Shown: positions 1-10,547 of the stretch, piece after piece
Layout: the number at the start of each line of letters is the position of its first letter
Position numbering within the stretch: the stretch's first letter is position 1
DNA from: Kutzneria viridogrisea
GTDB taxonomy: Bacteria > Actinomycetota > Actinomycetes > Mycobacteriales > Pseudonocardiaceae
Length of the DNA: 64,000 nucleotides
Reading direction: 5' to 3'
Assembly (NCBI GenBank): GCA_014138725.1
Contig: JACJID010000004.1
Coordinates: 930,001-994,000, forward strand
Translations under genes and position numbers: made by a program
Notes under the pieces: generated by a model
What the model was told of the DNA's origin: nothing
Database searches by the model: none
Seen by the model: the letters and a program-made list of their open reading frames with translations, nothing else

Positions 1-3191
<3,191 letters not shown>

Positions 3192-3243
3192 GGCGCCGAT
3201 CCTTTCACACCGGCCAGGCACGCATCCCCGGCACGCGTCGTTC

Positions 3244-4371
3244 TCAGCCGACGAGCTGACGCTGCGGGGCGCGGTAGGCCCAGTTCCACGCCGCCTCCAG
3301 CGGCCCGCGCCCGAACCTGCGCAGCCACCACGTGGCCAGGCTCATGAACAGCGCGCCGATGCCCGCCCAGGCCAGGGGCACCCACCACGGCCGGAAGGCG
3401 TCCAGCTTCGCGGCAAGGCCCAGGCCCCAGCCGTAGCAGAGCACGCTGGCCACCAGGTTCTGGAACACGTAGCAGGACAGCGCGCAGCGGCCCACCGAGG
3501 TCAGCCCCCTGCGCAGCACACCGGGCTCGGCGCGCAGGCGCAGCAGCACGCTGGTGACGAGCCCGAGCAGGCCCAGGGCCACCAGGGGCGGCAACAGGTA
3601 GCGGTCGGCGAAGAACCAGCCGCCGCCCGCCAGCGAGGTGAGCAGGTTCAGCGGGGCGGCCACCCCCAGGCCGACCACCACCAGCCTGGTGCGCAACCGG
3701 GCGCCGACGGCCGTGTCCTGGAACACGCCCGCGCGCAGCAGCAGGACCCCAGCCAGGAACAGCACCGTGGACATCGGCAGGATGAAGACCGCTTCCAGGC
3801 GGAAGGCGAACAGGTTGTGCAGTCGGTTCGCGACCTGGTCGGGCCAGCTGCCCGCGCTGTAGAGCGTGGTCCCGCCCGCCGAGATCGTGAAGTCGCCCGC
3901 GCTGACCAGGTAGGCCGTGATCAGGCCCATCGACAGGACGTGCAGCCCGCCCAAGGTGATCATCCACGTCCTGATCACCCGCGTGCTCCTGGACACCAGG
4001 AAGGACACCAGCACCGCGGTCACCGCGTAGCTCATCAGCACGTCGAACTCGAAGATCAGCACGTAGTGCGCGGCGCCCTCGGCCAGCAGCAGGGCGCTGC
4101 GCCACAGGTACCAGCCGGGCCAGCGCCTGCCGTCGCGCCGGGCCGACCGGTACTGCAACTCCAGCCCCACGCCGAACAGCACCGTGAGCAGGCCCAGGAA
4201 CTTGCCGTTGCAGAGGTAGAGCAGCACCGCGTGCACTGTGCCGCCCTCGGCCAGCCCGCTGACGGGACCGTGGGGGCTGGTGAACAGCCAGATGTTGGTT
4301 CCCAACGTGCCCAGGATCGCGATGCCCCGGAGCATGTCGACGGCCGTGAGTCGGCCCTGGATGGTGGACAT
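3244..4371 (-). CDS. DUF418 / YeiB-type integral membrane protein
   Basis: A 375-residue multi-pass membrane protein of the DUF418 family, whose role is unknown; relatives are often called YeiB. It opens with the usual [19 protein letters not shown] segment, has about nine to ten hydrophobic helices, and contains the C-terminal DUF418 core with [16 protein letters not shown]. The ATG has GGAGG eight bases upstream. It lies just upstream of the aro genes on the same strand, with 52 bases between them, and could be read through into aroC. Family assignment is secure; no substrate can be named. Confidence 0.85.
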   Translation of the reverse strand: MSTIQGRLTAVDMLRGIAILGTLGTNIWLFTSPHGPVSGLAEGGTVHAVLLYLCNGKFLGLLTVLFGVGLELQYRSARRDGRRWPGWYLWRSALLLAEGAAHYVLIFEFDVLMSYAVTAVLVSFLVSRSTRVIRTWMITLGGLHVLSMGLITAYLVSAGDFTISAGGTTLYSAGSWPDQVANRLHNLFAFRLEAVFILPMSTVLFLAGVLLLRAGVFQDTAVGARLRTRLVVVGLGVAAPLNLLTSLAGGGWFFADRYLLPPLVALGLLGLVTSVLLRLRAEPGVLRRGLTSVGRCALSCYVFQNLVASVLCYGWGLGLAAKLDAFRPWWVPLAWAGIGALFMSLATWWLRRFGRGPLEAAWNWAYRAPQRQLVG

Positions 4372-4503
4372 GCCGCCAGCCTCCAGACCGCGCGGCGACA
4401 CGTCGTCGGCGATCGGTCGCAGCGCCGTCTCATCACTTCGTCGCACCCCGTCTGCCACCTTCGAACGAGGTGCGCAGGTCACGGCCTGTGCTGTGATGGC
4501 CCG

Positions 4504-5646
4504 GTGCCGCTGATCCGACCGAGCCGGTTCGACCTGGTGTTCGCCCCCTGCGCCTACCTGGCCGGGTGCGGGTTCCTCGCGCTGGACGGCACGATCCCGC
4601 TCACCCCGCGGGTGCTCGGCGCCTTCGCGGTGGTCTGCCTCGGCCTGCTGCTGCGGACCCGGCTGCCCGCGGTCGGCCTGCTGCTGTGGCCGCTCGCCGC
4701 GCTGCTGGCCCCCGCTACGGCGTTCTCGCTGCCCATGCTGCTGGTGGTCTGCGAGTTCCTGTACCAGTTGGTACTGACCAGTTCCGCGCGCTGGCAGCGC
4801 CCGGTCGAGGTGTCGATCTACGTCCTGACCGTGGGCGTGGCGGTGCTGGCCGCCGTGCAGCGGCCGGACTGGCGTTCGGGTCTGCTCACGGCGCTGGGCC
4901 TGGTCCCGATCTCCCTGGTGCCGATGTGGTGGGCGCTGAGCGTGCGGCGGCACCGCGAGGCCGCCGAGGCGCACCGGGTCAGCGCCGAACAGGCCCAGGT
5001 CATCGCGGAGCTGGACCGACAGGCCGCGGTCACCGACGAGCGCAACCGGATGGCCCGCGACCTGCACGACGTGATCGCCGGGCACCTGTCGGCCATCGCG
5101 ATCCAGTCCGAGGCCGTGCTGTCCACCGGCCCGGAGGACGCCGAGACCACCCGCCGGGTGCTGCGCTCGATTCGCGAGAACAGCCTCGCCTCGCTCACCG
5201 AGATGCGAGCGATGATCGGTATCCTGCGCTCGCGGCACGCCGAGGACCCGCCGACGGCCCCGGCCAGGCTGTCCGAGCTGGCGCGGTTGATCGACTCGGC
5301 CCGCGCCACCGGGCTGCGCCTGGACACCAGCGTGGACCTGCCGCCGCACCTGCCGGTCGCGGTGCACCTGGTCGCCTTCCGGATCGTGCAGGAGGCGCTG
5401 ACCAACGCCGCCAAGCACGCGGCGGGCGCCCACGCCGCGGTCACCATCACCTGGCAGGAGGAGCAGCTCGTGGTCGAGGTCAGCAACGACCTGACCGGCT
5501 CGCCGGGGCCCGTGCCCGGTGGCGGGACCGGCACCGCGACCATGGCCGAGCGCGCCGAGGCCGTCGGCGGCTGGGTCACCTGCGGGCCGGACGGCCCCGT
5601 GTGGCGGGTGCACGCCGTGCTGCCGCTCGTGGCGGTGCCCGCGTGA
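4504..5646 (+). CDS. NarL-type sensor histidine kinase
   Basis: A membrane-bound sensor kinase of the HisKA_3 class. The first 145 residues form four to six hydrophobic helices without a large extracellular loop. A linker to about residue 175 leads into the phosphoacceptor box RNRMARDLHDVIAGHL with His188, and the C-terminal ATPase region contains QEALTNAAKHA and a GGGTGTATMAER glycine loop. The 380-residue length is typical. GTG is the best start, since the only nearby ATG is out of frame. Its stop overlaps the start of the response regulator, so the two form one signalling unit. The signal is not deducible. Confidence 0.9.
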   Translation: MPLIRPSRFDLVFAPCAYLAGCGFLALDGTIPLTPRVLGAFAVVCLGLLLRTRLPAVGLLLWPLAALLAPATAFSLPMLLVVCEFLYQLVLTSSARWQRPVEVSIYVLTVGVAVLAAVQRPDWRSGLLTALGLVPISLVPMWWALSVRRHREAAEAHRVSAEQAQVIAELDRQAAVTDERNRMARDLHDVIAGHLSAIAIQSEAVLSTGPEDAETTRRVLRSIRENSLASLTEMRAMIGILRSRHAEDPPTAPARLSELARLIDSARATGLRLDTSVDLPPHLPVAVHLVAFRIVQEALTNAAKHAAGAHAAVTITWQEEQLVVEVSNDLTGSPGPVPGGGTGTATMAERAEAVGGWVTCGPDGPVWRVHAVLPLVAVPA

Positions 5647-6284
5647 CGATCCGGGTCCTCGTCGCCGACGACCACGCCGCCATCCGCACCGGTCTCGCGC
5701 TCATCCTGGACCGCGCCGAGGGCATCTCGGTGGTCGGTGAGGCCGCCGACGGTGCCGCCGCCGTCCGCAACGCCCGCGCGCTGGACGTGGACGTGGTGCT
5801 GATGGACGTCCGCATGCCCGGTGTGGACGGCATCCAGGCCACCGCCGAACTGGTCGGCCAGGGCGTGTGCGAGGTGCTCGTGCTCACCACCTTCGATCTC
5901 GACGAATACGTGTACGGGGCGCTGCGGGCCGGTGCCGCCGGGTTCCTGCTCAAGTCGGTCGAGGCCCCGCAGCTCGTGGAGGCCGTGCGGCTGGTCGCCG
6001 CCGGGGACGGGGTGCTCGCCCCCGGCGTGACCCGCCGGCTGCTCGGGGCGTTCGCCGCGACCGCACCCGCGCCGCGGACCCGCCCCGCCCTCGACCAGCT
6101 CACCGACCGCGAGCGCGACGTGCTCGCCTGCCTCGGCGCCGGGCTGTCCAACCAGCAGATCGCCCGCCGCCTGCGGATCAGCGAGGCCACCGTCAAGTCC
6201 CACGTCTCCCGCGTGCTGGCCAAGCTGGACCTGCGCTCACGGGTGCAGGCCGCCATCCTGGCCCAGGAATCCGGCCTCAACTGA
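5643..6284 (+). CDS. NarL/LuxR-family response regulator
   Basis: The partner of the kinase just upstream, with a GTGA overlap. The 213-residue protein has an N-terminal receiver domain with acidic pocket ADDH and phosphoacceptor Asp55 in VVLMDVRMPG, the conserved Thr in VLTTF, and Lys in FLLKS. The C-terminal LuxR-type helix-turn-helix runs from about residue 148 (LTDRERDVLACLGAGLSN) with the recognition helix at ISEATVKSHVSRVLAKL. It should bind DNA as a phosphorylated dimer. No target site can be assigned from this window. Confidence 0.93.
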   Translation: MTIRVLVADDHAAIRTGLALILDRAEGISVVGEAADGAAAVRNARALDVDVVLMDVRMPGVDGIQATAELVGQGVCEVLVLTTFDLDEYVYGALRAGAAGFLLKSVEAPQLVEAVRLVAAGDGVLAPGVTRRLLGAFAATAPAPRTRPALDQLTDRERDVLACLGAGLSNQQIARRLRISEATVKSHVSRVLAKLDLRSRVQAAILAQESGLN

Positions 6285-6349
6285 CCGTTCCGCCCGGACC
6301 TCGGTGTGCCGCGCGGGATCGGACCGCTGTCACACCAAGGACTTCTCGC

Positions 6350-6475
6350 GGGACTCGCGGGCCGGACAGCGGGACTCGCGGCCCGCAGAACGGGACTCGC
6401 GGTCGGCTGGGCGGGACTCGCCGTCGGCTGGGCGGGACTCGCCGTCGGCTGGGCGGGACTCGCGGTGGGGTGGGT
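6350..6475. repeat. Tandem 21-bp repeat, six copies with core GGGACTCGC
   Basis: The core GGGACTCGC begins at 6350, 6371, 6392, 6413, 6434 and 6455, an exact 21-base spacing. The last three units are nearly identical over the full 21 bases. The array fills the gap between two convergent genes and reaches the stop region of the prepilin peptidase gene. Arrays with the same core and period occur at three other places in this window (near 40.7, 41.8 and 56.5 kb). Function is unknown. Confidence 0.9.
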
Positions 6476-7083
6476 CAGGGCGGGACGAGGGTGAGGAGGT
6501 AGGTGGCGGCGAGCAGGCCGGGGCCGTGCGGGGTGAGGCCACCGCGGGCGGTCAGCGGGGTGAGCAGGGCCGTGATCGTGGCGGCGGCGAGGGCGCCGAC
6601 CAGCAGGGCGGGCCAGGACACGGCACCGAGCGCGGCGCCGACCACTCCGGACAGCTTGACGTCACCGGCGCCGAGGGCCACGGGGGACGCGAGCCGGATC
6701 ACCAGGTGTGCGGCGAAGAACAGGGCTCCGGCGAGCAGCGCGCGGGGCAGCAGGCCGGAGCTGGGACCGATCAGGGCGGCGCAGCACAGGGCGAGGGCCA
6801 CCACGGGGTAGGCGGGCAGGGTCAGCGCGTCGGGCAGCCTGCGGTGGGCGAGGTCGGTGGCGGCGAGCAGCACGCCGAACCAGGCCAGCGCGAGCGGCAC
6901 GGGCAGCCACCACGCGGGCAGCAGCCATCCGGCCAGCGCCCACAGCCCGGCCACCGCGAGCTCGCACCACGGTGGCGGCACGCGGGTCCCTCTACGCAGG
7001 CGTCTGAGCAGCACTCGTCCGGCTGCGCCCGCGGGCAGGCCCGTCACGAACGCGAGCAGAGCGGTCCAGGTCCGGAGATCCAT
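6475..7083 (-). CDS. A24-family prepilin peptidase (TadV/PilD-like)
   Basis: A membrane aspartyl protease that would cut type IV or Tad-pilus prepilins. The 202-residue protein has six or more hydrophobic helices and both catalytic aspartates of the family, in ATDLAHRRLPD and in GAGDVKLSG. The N-terminal methylase domain of the long PilD type is absent, as in actinobacterial forms. I start at the ATG MDLRTW; the upstream extension is encoded by a small palindrome and has no ribosome site. In many actinobacteria this gene lies between aroE and aroC, and it still sits between them here, but with insertions on both sides. Confidence 0.85.
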   Translation of the reverse strand: MDLRTWTALLAFVTGLPAGAAGRVLLRRLRRGTRVPPPWCELAVAGLWALAGWLLPAWWLPVPLALAWFGVLLAATDLAHRRLPDALTLPAYPVVALALCCAALIGPSSGLLPRALLAGALFFAAHLVIRLASPVALGAGDVKLSGVVGAALGAVSWPALLVGALAAATITALLTPLTARGGLTPHGPGLLAATYLLTLVPP

Positions 7084-7130
7084 GGGTCCACTGTGGATCG
7101 GGAACCGCTGGCACCCCAAGAGGTTCGTGG

Positions 7131-7147
7131 GCGAATGTGCCATTCGC
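7131..7147. repeat. Small palindrome GCGAATG-TGC-CATTCGC
   Basis: Two seven-base arms (GCGAATG and CATTCGC) flank a three-base loop. It lies between the prepilin peptidase start and the end of the methyltransferase gene upstream of it. The GAATGTGCC string is shared with the arms of the larger hairpin at 18.6 kb, so both may belong to one family of hairpin elements. It may act as a terminator for the methyltransferase operon. Confidence 0.5.
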
Positions 7148-7160
7148 TCGGAACGGGCGG

Positions 7161-7685
7161 TCAGCTGTTCCAGAACAGGTCGAGCTGCGGAGTCCGGTCG
7201 ACCGCCTCCACGTCCAGCAGCCGCCGTTTGACGGTGAGCCCACCCGCGTAGCCGATCAGTGCGCCGCCCGCGCCGAGCACCCGGTGACAGGGCACCACGA
7301 TCAGCACCGGGTTGAGGGCCATCGCCCGGCCGACGGCGCGGGCCGCGGTCGGCGGCAGTCCCAGGGACTCGGCCAACCGGCCGTAGGTCGTGGTCTGGCC
7401 GTACCGCACCGAGTCCAGCCCGGCCAGGATCCGCCGGTCGCCGAGGTGCGCGTACCGGAGGTCGGCCGGAACGGTGAACTCGCGCAACGCCCCGTCGAGG
7501 TAGGCACCGATCTCCTCACGGGCGAGCTCAAGCCACTGCGGAGCCGCACCGGTGGCGGGTTCGAGCGGGTAACGGCCAGCCACCTCCTCGGCCGAGTCGA
7601 AGGAGCAGACCGTCAGCCCGGTGTCGGAGGCGCCGATCGTCAACGGCCCCACGGTGGTGTCGAAGGTCAGCAGCGGTGCGGTCAC
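7161..7685 (-). CDS. Methylated-DNA-[protein]-cysteine S-methyltransferase (Ogt-like)
   Basis: A suicide repair protein that removes alkyl groups from O6-alkylguanine. The 174-residue product has the active-site VPCHRV with acceptor Cys133, the Tyr/Arg finger region TTTYGRLAESLGLPPTAARAVGRAMALNP, and the C-terminal GYAGG...K.LL segment. The GTG has AGAGGA six bases upstream. It follows the second methyltransferase gene by 11 bases and is third in an operon headed by an ECF sigma factor, suggesting an alkylation-response unit. Confidence 0.93.
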   Translation of the reverse strand: MTAPLLTFDTTVGPLTIGASDTGLTVCSFDSAEEVAGRYPLEPATGAAPQWLELAREEIGAYLDGALREFTVPADLRYAHLGDRRILAGLDSVRYGQTTTYGRLAESLGLPPTAARAVGRAMALNPVLIVVPCHRVLGAGGALIGYAGGLTVKRRLLDVEAVDRTPQLDLFWNS

Positions 7686-7696
7686 GGGCGGTCCTC

Positions 7697-8476
7697 TCAG
7701 GCGGGCTGGTCGACGGGGCCGGGACGGCAGTGGCGGCAGGGCCGGTACCCCGCGTCGGCGGCCTGCTCCACGCTGCGGAACCCGCGCCGGTGCGGGGCCG
7801 TGATCCGCCTGGCGTGGTGGCAGGTCGGGAAGCACACGATGCCCGTGGTGTCGCTGCCCAGGAAGTGCACGCGTGCCCGCGCGAGCGACCGCACCTCCTC
7901 CAGGTCGAGGTTCTCCGCCCGCAGCAGGGACTCCTTCATGGGCGTCCCGAACACGTACTCGCCGAGGACGCCGCCCGCGCGGGTGACCCGGTGGCAGGGC
8001 ACCAGCACGGGCACCGGGTTGCGCACCAGCGCGGACCCGACCGCGCGCACCGCCGACGGGCGGCCCACCTCGCGGGCAACCCAGCTGTACGGCCGGGTCT
8101 GCCCCGACGGGATGCGCAGCACCACGGCGAGCACCTCCCGGTCGAACTGGCTGAGGCCATCGAGGTCGAAGCGCAGCGACCGGGCGGATCCCTTGCGCAG
8201 GGCCGGAAGCAGGCCCGCGGGCGGCCGTTCGGCGGGCAGCAGCGGCCGACCGCGCAGATCTCGGTAGTGCGCAAGGAACTCCGCGCTGCCACCGGGCGCG
8301 CACTCGGCCGGGAGCACGCAGTCGATCCCCCGATCGGTGCTGGCCACGTACAGTTCGCCGATCGGACCGGGTACCCGGATCCACCGGCTGAAGACGCGGT
8401 CCACGAGGCTGGTCGGCGGGGCGGCGAGCAATTCGCCGAGCGCCCGCGCGAGGGGGTCGGATCCGTCGGTCGTCAT
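7697..8476 (-). CDS. O6-alkylguanine transferase fused to a C-terminal Ada zinc domain
   Basis: A 259-residue two-domain protein. Residues about 25-190 form an Ogt/Ada-C methyltransferase with acceptor Cys161 in VPCHRV. Residues about 205-252 form an Ada metal-binding domain with Cys215, Cys219, Cys247 and Cys250 (C-x3-C ... C-x2-C, GYRPCRHCRP). In E. coli Ada the zinc domain is N-terminal and followed by an AraC helix-turn-helix; here the order is reversed and the AraC part is missing. The ATG overlaps the sigma-factor stop in an ATGA. If the zinc domain keeps Ada chemistry, it could accept methyl groups from phosphotriesters and act as a sensor. Confidence 0.88.
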   Translation of the reverse strand: MTTDGSDPLARALGELLAAPPTSLVDRVFSRWIRVPGPIGELYVASTDRGIDCVLPAECAPGGSAEFLAHYRDLRGRPLLPAERPPAGLLPALRKGSARSLRFDLDGLSQFDREVLAVVLRIPSGQTRPYSWVAREVGRPSAVRAVGSALVRNPVPVLVPCHRVTRAGGVLGEYVFGTPMKESLLRAENLDLEEVRSLARARVHFLGSDTTGIVCFPTCHHARRITAPHRRGFRSVEQAADAGYRPCRHCRPGPVDQPA

Positions 8477-9078
8477 CGCCGGTCCCTCCTGCCTGTGGGC
8501 TCGGGCAGTGCGGTCGGTGGCGGCCCGTCGGCGCACAGCAGGCGCAATCGCCGCAGTCCCCGGGAGACGTGGGACTTGGCGGTGCCCTCGGGGCAGCCCA
8601 GCACGGCGGCCACCTCGGTCATCGACAGCCCCGCGACGTGCCGCAGCACCACCGCTGTTCGTTGTGCCTGCGGCAGATCCGCCAGCAGGGCACCGAGTTC
8701 ACGTTGGCTCTCACCGCTTTCCACCAGCTCCTCGACCCCGGGCCCTTCGTGCAGCCTTTCGGGCAGAGTCGCCACCGGCACGTGGTGCGGGCGCCTGCTG
8801 GCGTCGCGGGCGGCGTTGCGCCAGGTGTTGAGGGCGATGGTGAGCAGCCAGGGCTTGAGGCGCAGGGCGAGGATCCGCGCGCGGTCGTAGCCGCGCAGGG
8901 CTCGGTAGGCCCGCAGGAAGGTCTCCGCGGCGAGGTCCTCGGCCTCCTCGGGCCGTCCGGAGGCACGCAGTACGACCGAGTGCACCAACGGCTCGTGGTC
9001 GCGGACCAGGCGGTGGAACCCGGCGTCCAGGTCCTCGGCCAGACCAGCCAGCAGCGCCTCGTCCGTCTCCTCCTCCAT
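8473..9078 (-). CDS. ECF-type RNA polymerase sigma factor
   Basis: A 201-residue sigma-70 family protein with region 2 at about residues 20-95 (AEDLAAETFLRAYRALRGYD) and region 4 at about 125-180 (LPQAQRTAVVLRHVAGLSMTEVAAVLGCPEGTAKSHVSRGL). No anti-sigma gene with a zinc motif follows; instead the next gene is the Ogt-Ada fusion, which it overlaps by four bases. That place in an operon is normally taken by the sigma factor's regulator. Upstream on its own strand is TGCAACC about 35 bases before the start, weakly like an ECF -35 element. Confidence 0.92.
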   Translation of the reverse strand: MEEETDEALLAGLAEDLDAGFHRLVRDHEPLVHSVVLRASGRPEEAEDLAAETFLRAYRALRGYDRARILALRLKPWLLTIALNTWRNAARDASRRPHHVPVATLPERLHEGPGVEELVESGESQRELGALLADLPQAQRTAVVLRHVAGLSMTEVAAVLGCPEGTAKSHVSRGLRRLRLLCADGPPPTALPEPTGRRDRR

Positions 9079-9456
9079 GCACGCAAGAACACCAGAGCCC
9101 GCGATGTGGTTGCACCCCGCTACGGTCGGCCTAGCTCAGGTGGCGGAGAGAACGCTCGGGACGCGACAGTTCGAGTCACGCAGCGGAGTCACGCCCCTCC
9201 CCCGGTTGCTCCATACGGTCACCAACAGGTATCGGTAGTTGACAAAAAGACTGCTTTTGGGACGATGAAGTAGACGATCTGGTTATCGTCGATGGATCCA
9301 ACTTGGGGGCTGCGATTATTCGCGGAATCAGGGGGAATCCTTTGCCGCACGTTCATCATACGTAGTGCACTGAAGATCGCACACACTCCGGTACGCCGGG
9401 CACAGTCCGGCGCATTTCGCGACGCCCACAGCAGGGCGCCCTAGGGGGGATGACAT
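9079..9456. other. Divergent intergenic region with promoters, no gene
   Basis: This gap separates the minus-strand sigma-factor operon from the plus-strand nitrosourea-type cluster. Its right half is more AT-rich than its surroundings. A TTGACA at 9239-9244 could be a -35 element for the right-hand cluster, but no clear -10 lies at the proper distance. Near 9130-9180 there is a string that resembles a tRNA D-arm and T-loop but does not fold as one. A run GGGGGG at 9444-9449 serves as ribosome site for the first cluster gene. I see no protein gene. Confidence 0.6.
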
Positions 9457-10527
9457 TTGAGCGACAGCACACGTTTGCCAGTTGACAGTTATTCGCAGGC
9501 GGAGTTGGACGCTGCACCATTTGCCGCCAACCGGCTACTACTCGCTGCCGCCAAGGCGAGCCACGCACAGGTCCAGCAGGCGCTTGACATGAACCTCCAG
9601 GCGCTGTCGGCGCTCCATTCGGAGCAGAACAAGACCGAAACGGTCACCCGCGTATCACAGCGGTCAATTCCACGTTGGCACTTCGCCATGCTGAACGACG
9701 CGGAACGCAACGACGCACTCGCCGTGGCGCTGGAACGGCAGATAAAACCGGGCATGCACGTGCTGGACATCGGTTCCGGAAGCGGGTTGCTCGCGCTCAT
9801 GGCCGTGCAGGCCGGGGCCACCAAGGTGACCACCTGCGAGGCGAATCCCATTCTCGCCGAGATCGCACGACAGGTGATCGGTGAGCACGGGATGTCGGAG
9901 TTCATCACCGTCGTGCCCGCGATGTCCACCGAACTCGTGGCCGGCCGGGACCTGCCGGACCGGGCCGACCTCATCGTGTCCGAGATCGTGGACTGCGGGC
10001 TGATCGGCGAGGGCCTGCTGCCGACCATGCGGCACGCGAGGCAACACCTGCTCGCACCGGGCGGCCGCATCATGCCGCCCTCGGGCAGGCTGCGCGGCGC
10101 CCTGCTGGAGAGCAAGGTCGTCGCCGGGTTCAACCGGGTCACCGTGGCCGCGGGCTTCGACATGAGGGCCCTCAACGTGACGGCGACCAGCGGGCACTTC
10201 CCGGTCCGGCTGTCCACCTGGCCGCACCGGGTGCTCAGCGAGCACGCGGAGCTGGTCGACTTCGACATCGAGCACGGCGACCTGGACAACGGGCAGCGGC
10301 GCGTGCCGCTGCATCCCGTCGCGGACGGGACCGCGCACGGTGTCGTCGCGTGGTTCGAGATGGACCTGGGCGGCGGAATCGTGCTCAGGAATTCGCCCGA
10401 CAACATCGGGTCGCACTGGATGCAGGCTTTCATCCCGTTCGCGGAGCCGGTTCCGGTGCGTGCTCTGCGCACCGTGGACGTGACGATCCAGTGGGACGAC
10501 ACGAAACTCTTCGCGAGTGTGGCCTAA
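9457..10527 (+). CDS. sznE: PRMT7-like arginine N-methyltransferase, SznE-like
   Basis: A 356-residue SAM-dependent methyltransferase. It shows motif I VLDIGSGSGLLALMAV (residues 102-117) and the acidic residue ending motif II in TTCEANP. The two-glutamate loop SEIVDCGLIGEG (Glu176, Glu185) matches the PRMT7-type loop in which the guanidine is held. SznE of the streptozocin pathway is of this type and makes N-omega-methyl-L-arginine from free L-arginine. The next gene is an SznF homologue 20 bases downstream, which strongly supports that role. The start is TTG, seven bases after GGGGGG; the ATG overlapping it is out of frame. The first 200 bases are less GC-rich than the rest. Confidence 0.87.
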   Translation: MSDSTRLPVDSYSQAELDAAPFAANRLLLAAAKASHAQVQQALDMNLQALSALHSEQNKTETVTRVSQRSIPRWHFAMLNDAERNDALAVALERQIKPGMHVLDIGSGSGLLALMAVQAGATKVTTCEANPILAEIARQVIGEHGMSEFITVVPAMSTELVAGRDLPDRADLIVSEIVDCGLIGEGLLPTMRHARQHLLAPGGRIMPPSGRLRGALLESKVVAGFNRVTVAAGFDMRALNVTATSGHFPVRLSTWPHRVLSEHAELVDFDIEHGDLDNGQRRVPLHPVADGTAHGVVAWFEMDLGGGIVLRNSPDNIGSHWMQAFIPFAEPVPVRALRTVDVTIQWDDTKLFASVA

Positions 10528-10547
10528 CCATTCAACTGGGGAGAACC

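Noticed and set aside
3192-3243. Possible short coding extension of aroC upstream of its GTG start
   Set aside because: The ten extra codons lack a ribosome site, while AAGGA stands directly before the GTG and the family signature begins there.
6350-6475. Possible real repeat protein encoded by the 21-bp array (GLAVGWA-type translation)
   Set aside because: 21 is a multiple of three, so every frame stays open through the array. There is no ribosome site, and the same core occurs elsewhere in non-coding gaps.
9127-9185. tRNA-like string with TAGCTCAGGTGG and GTTCGAGTC near the left end of the nitrosourea-type cluster
   Set aside because: The D-arm-like and T-loop-like pieces are present, but the T-stem and acceptor stem do not pair and there is no anticodon arm. 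It might be a decayed tRNA end at an integration border, but I cannot support it.
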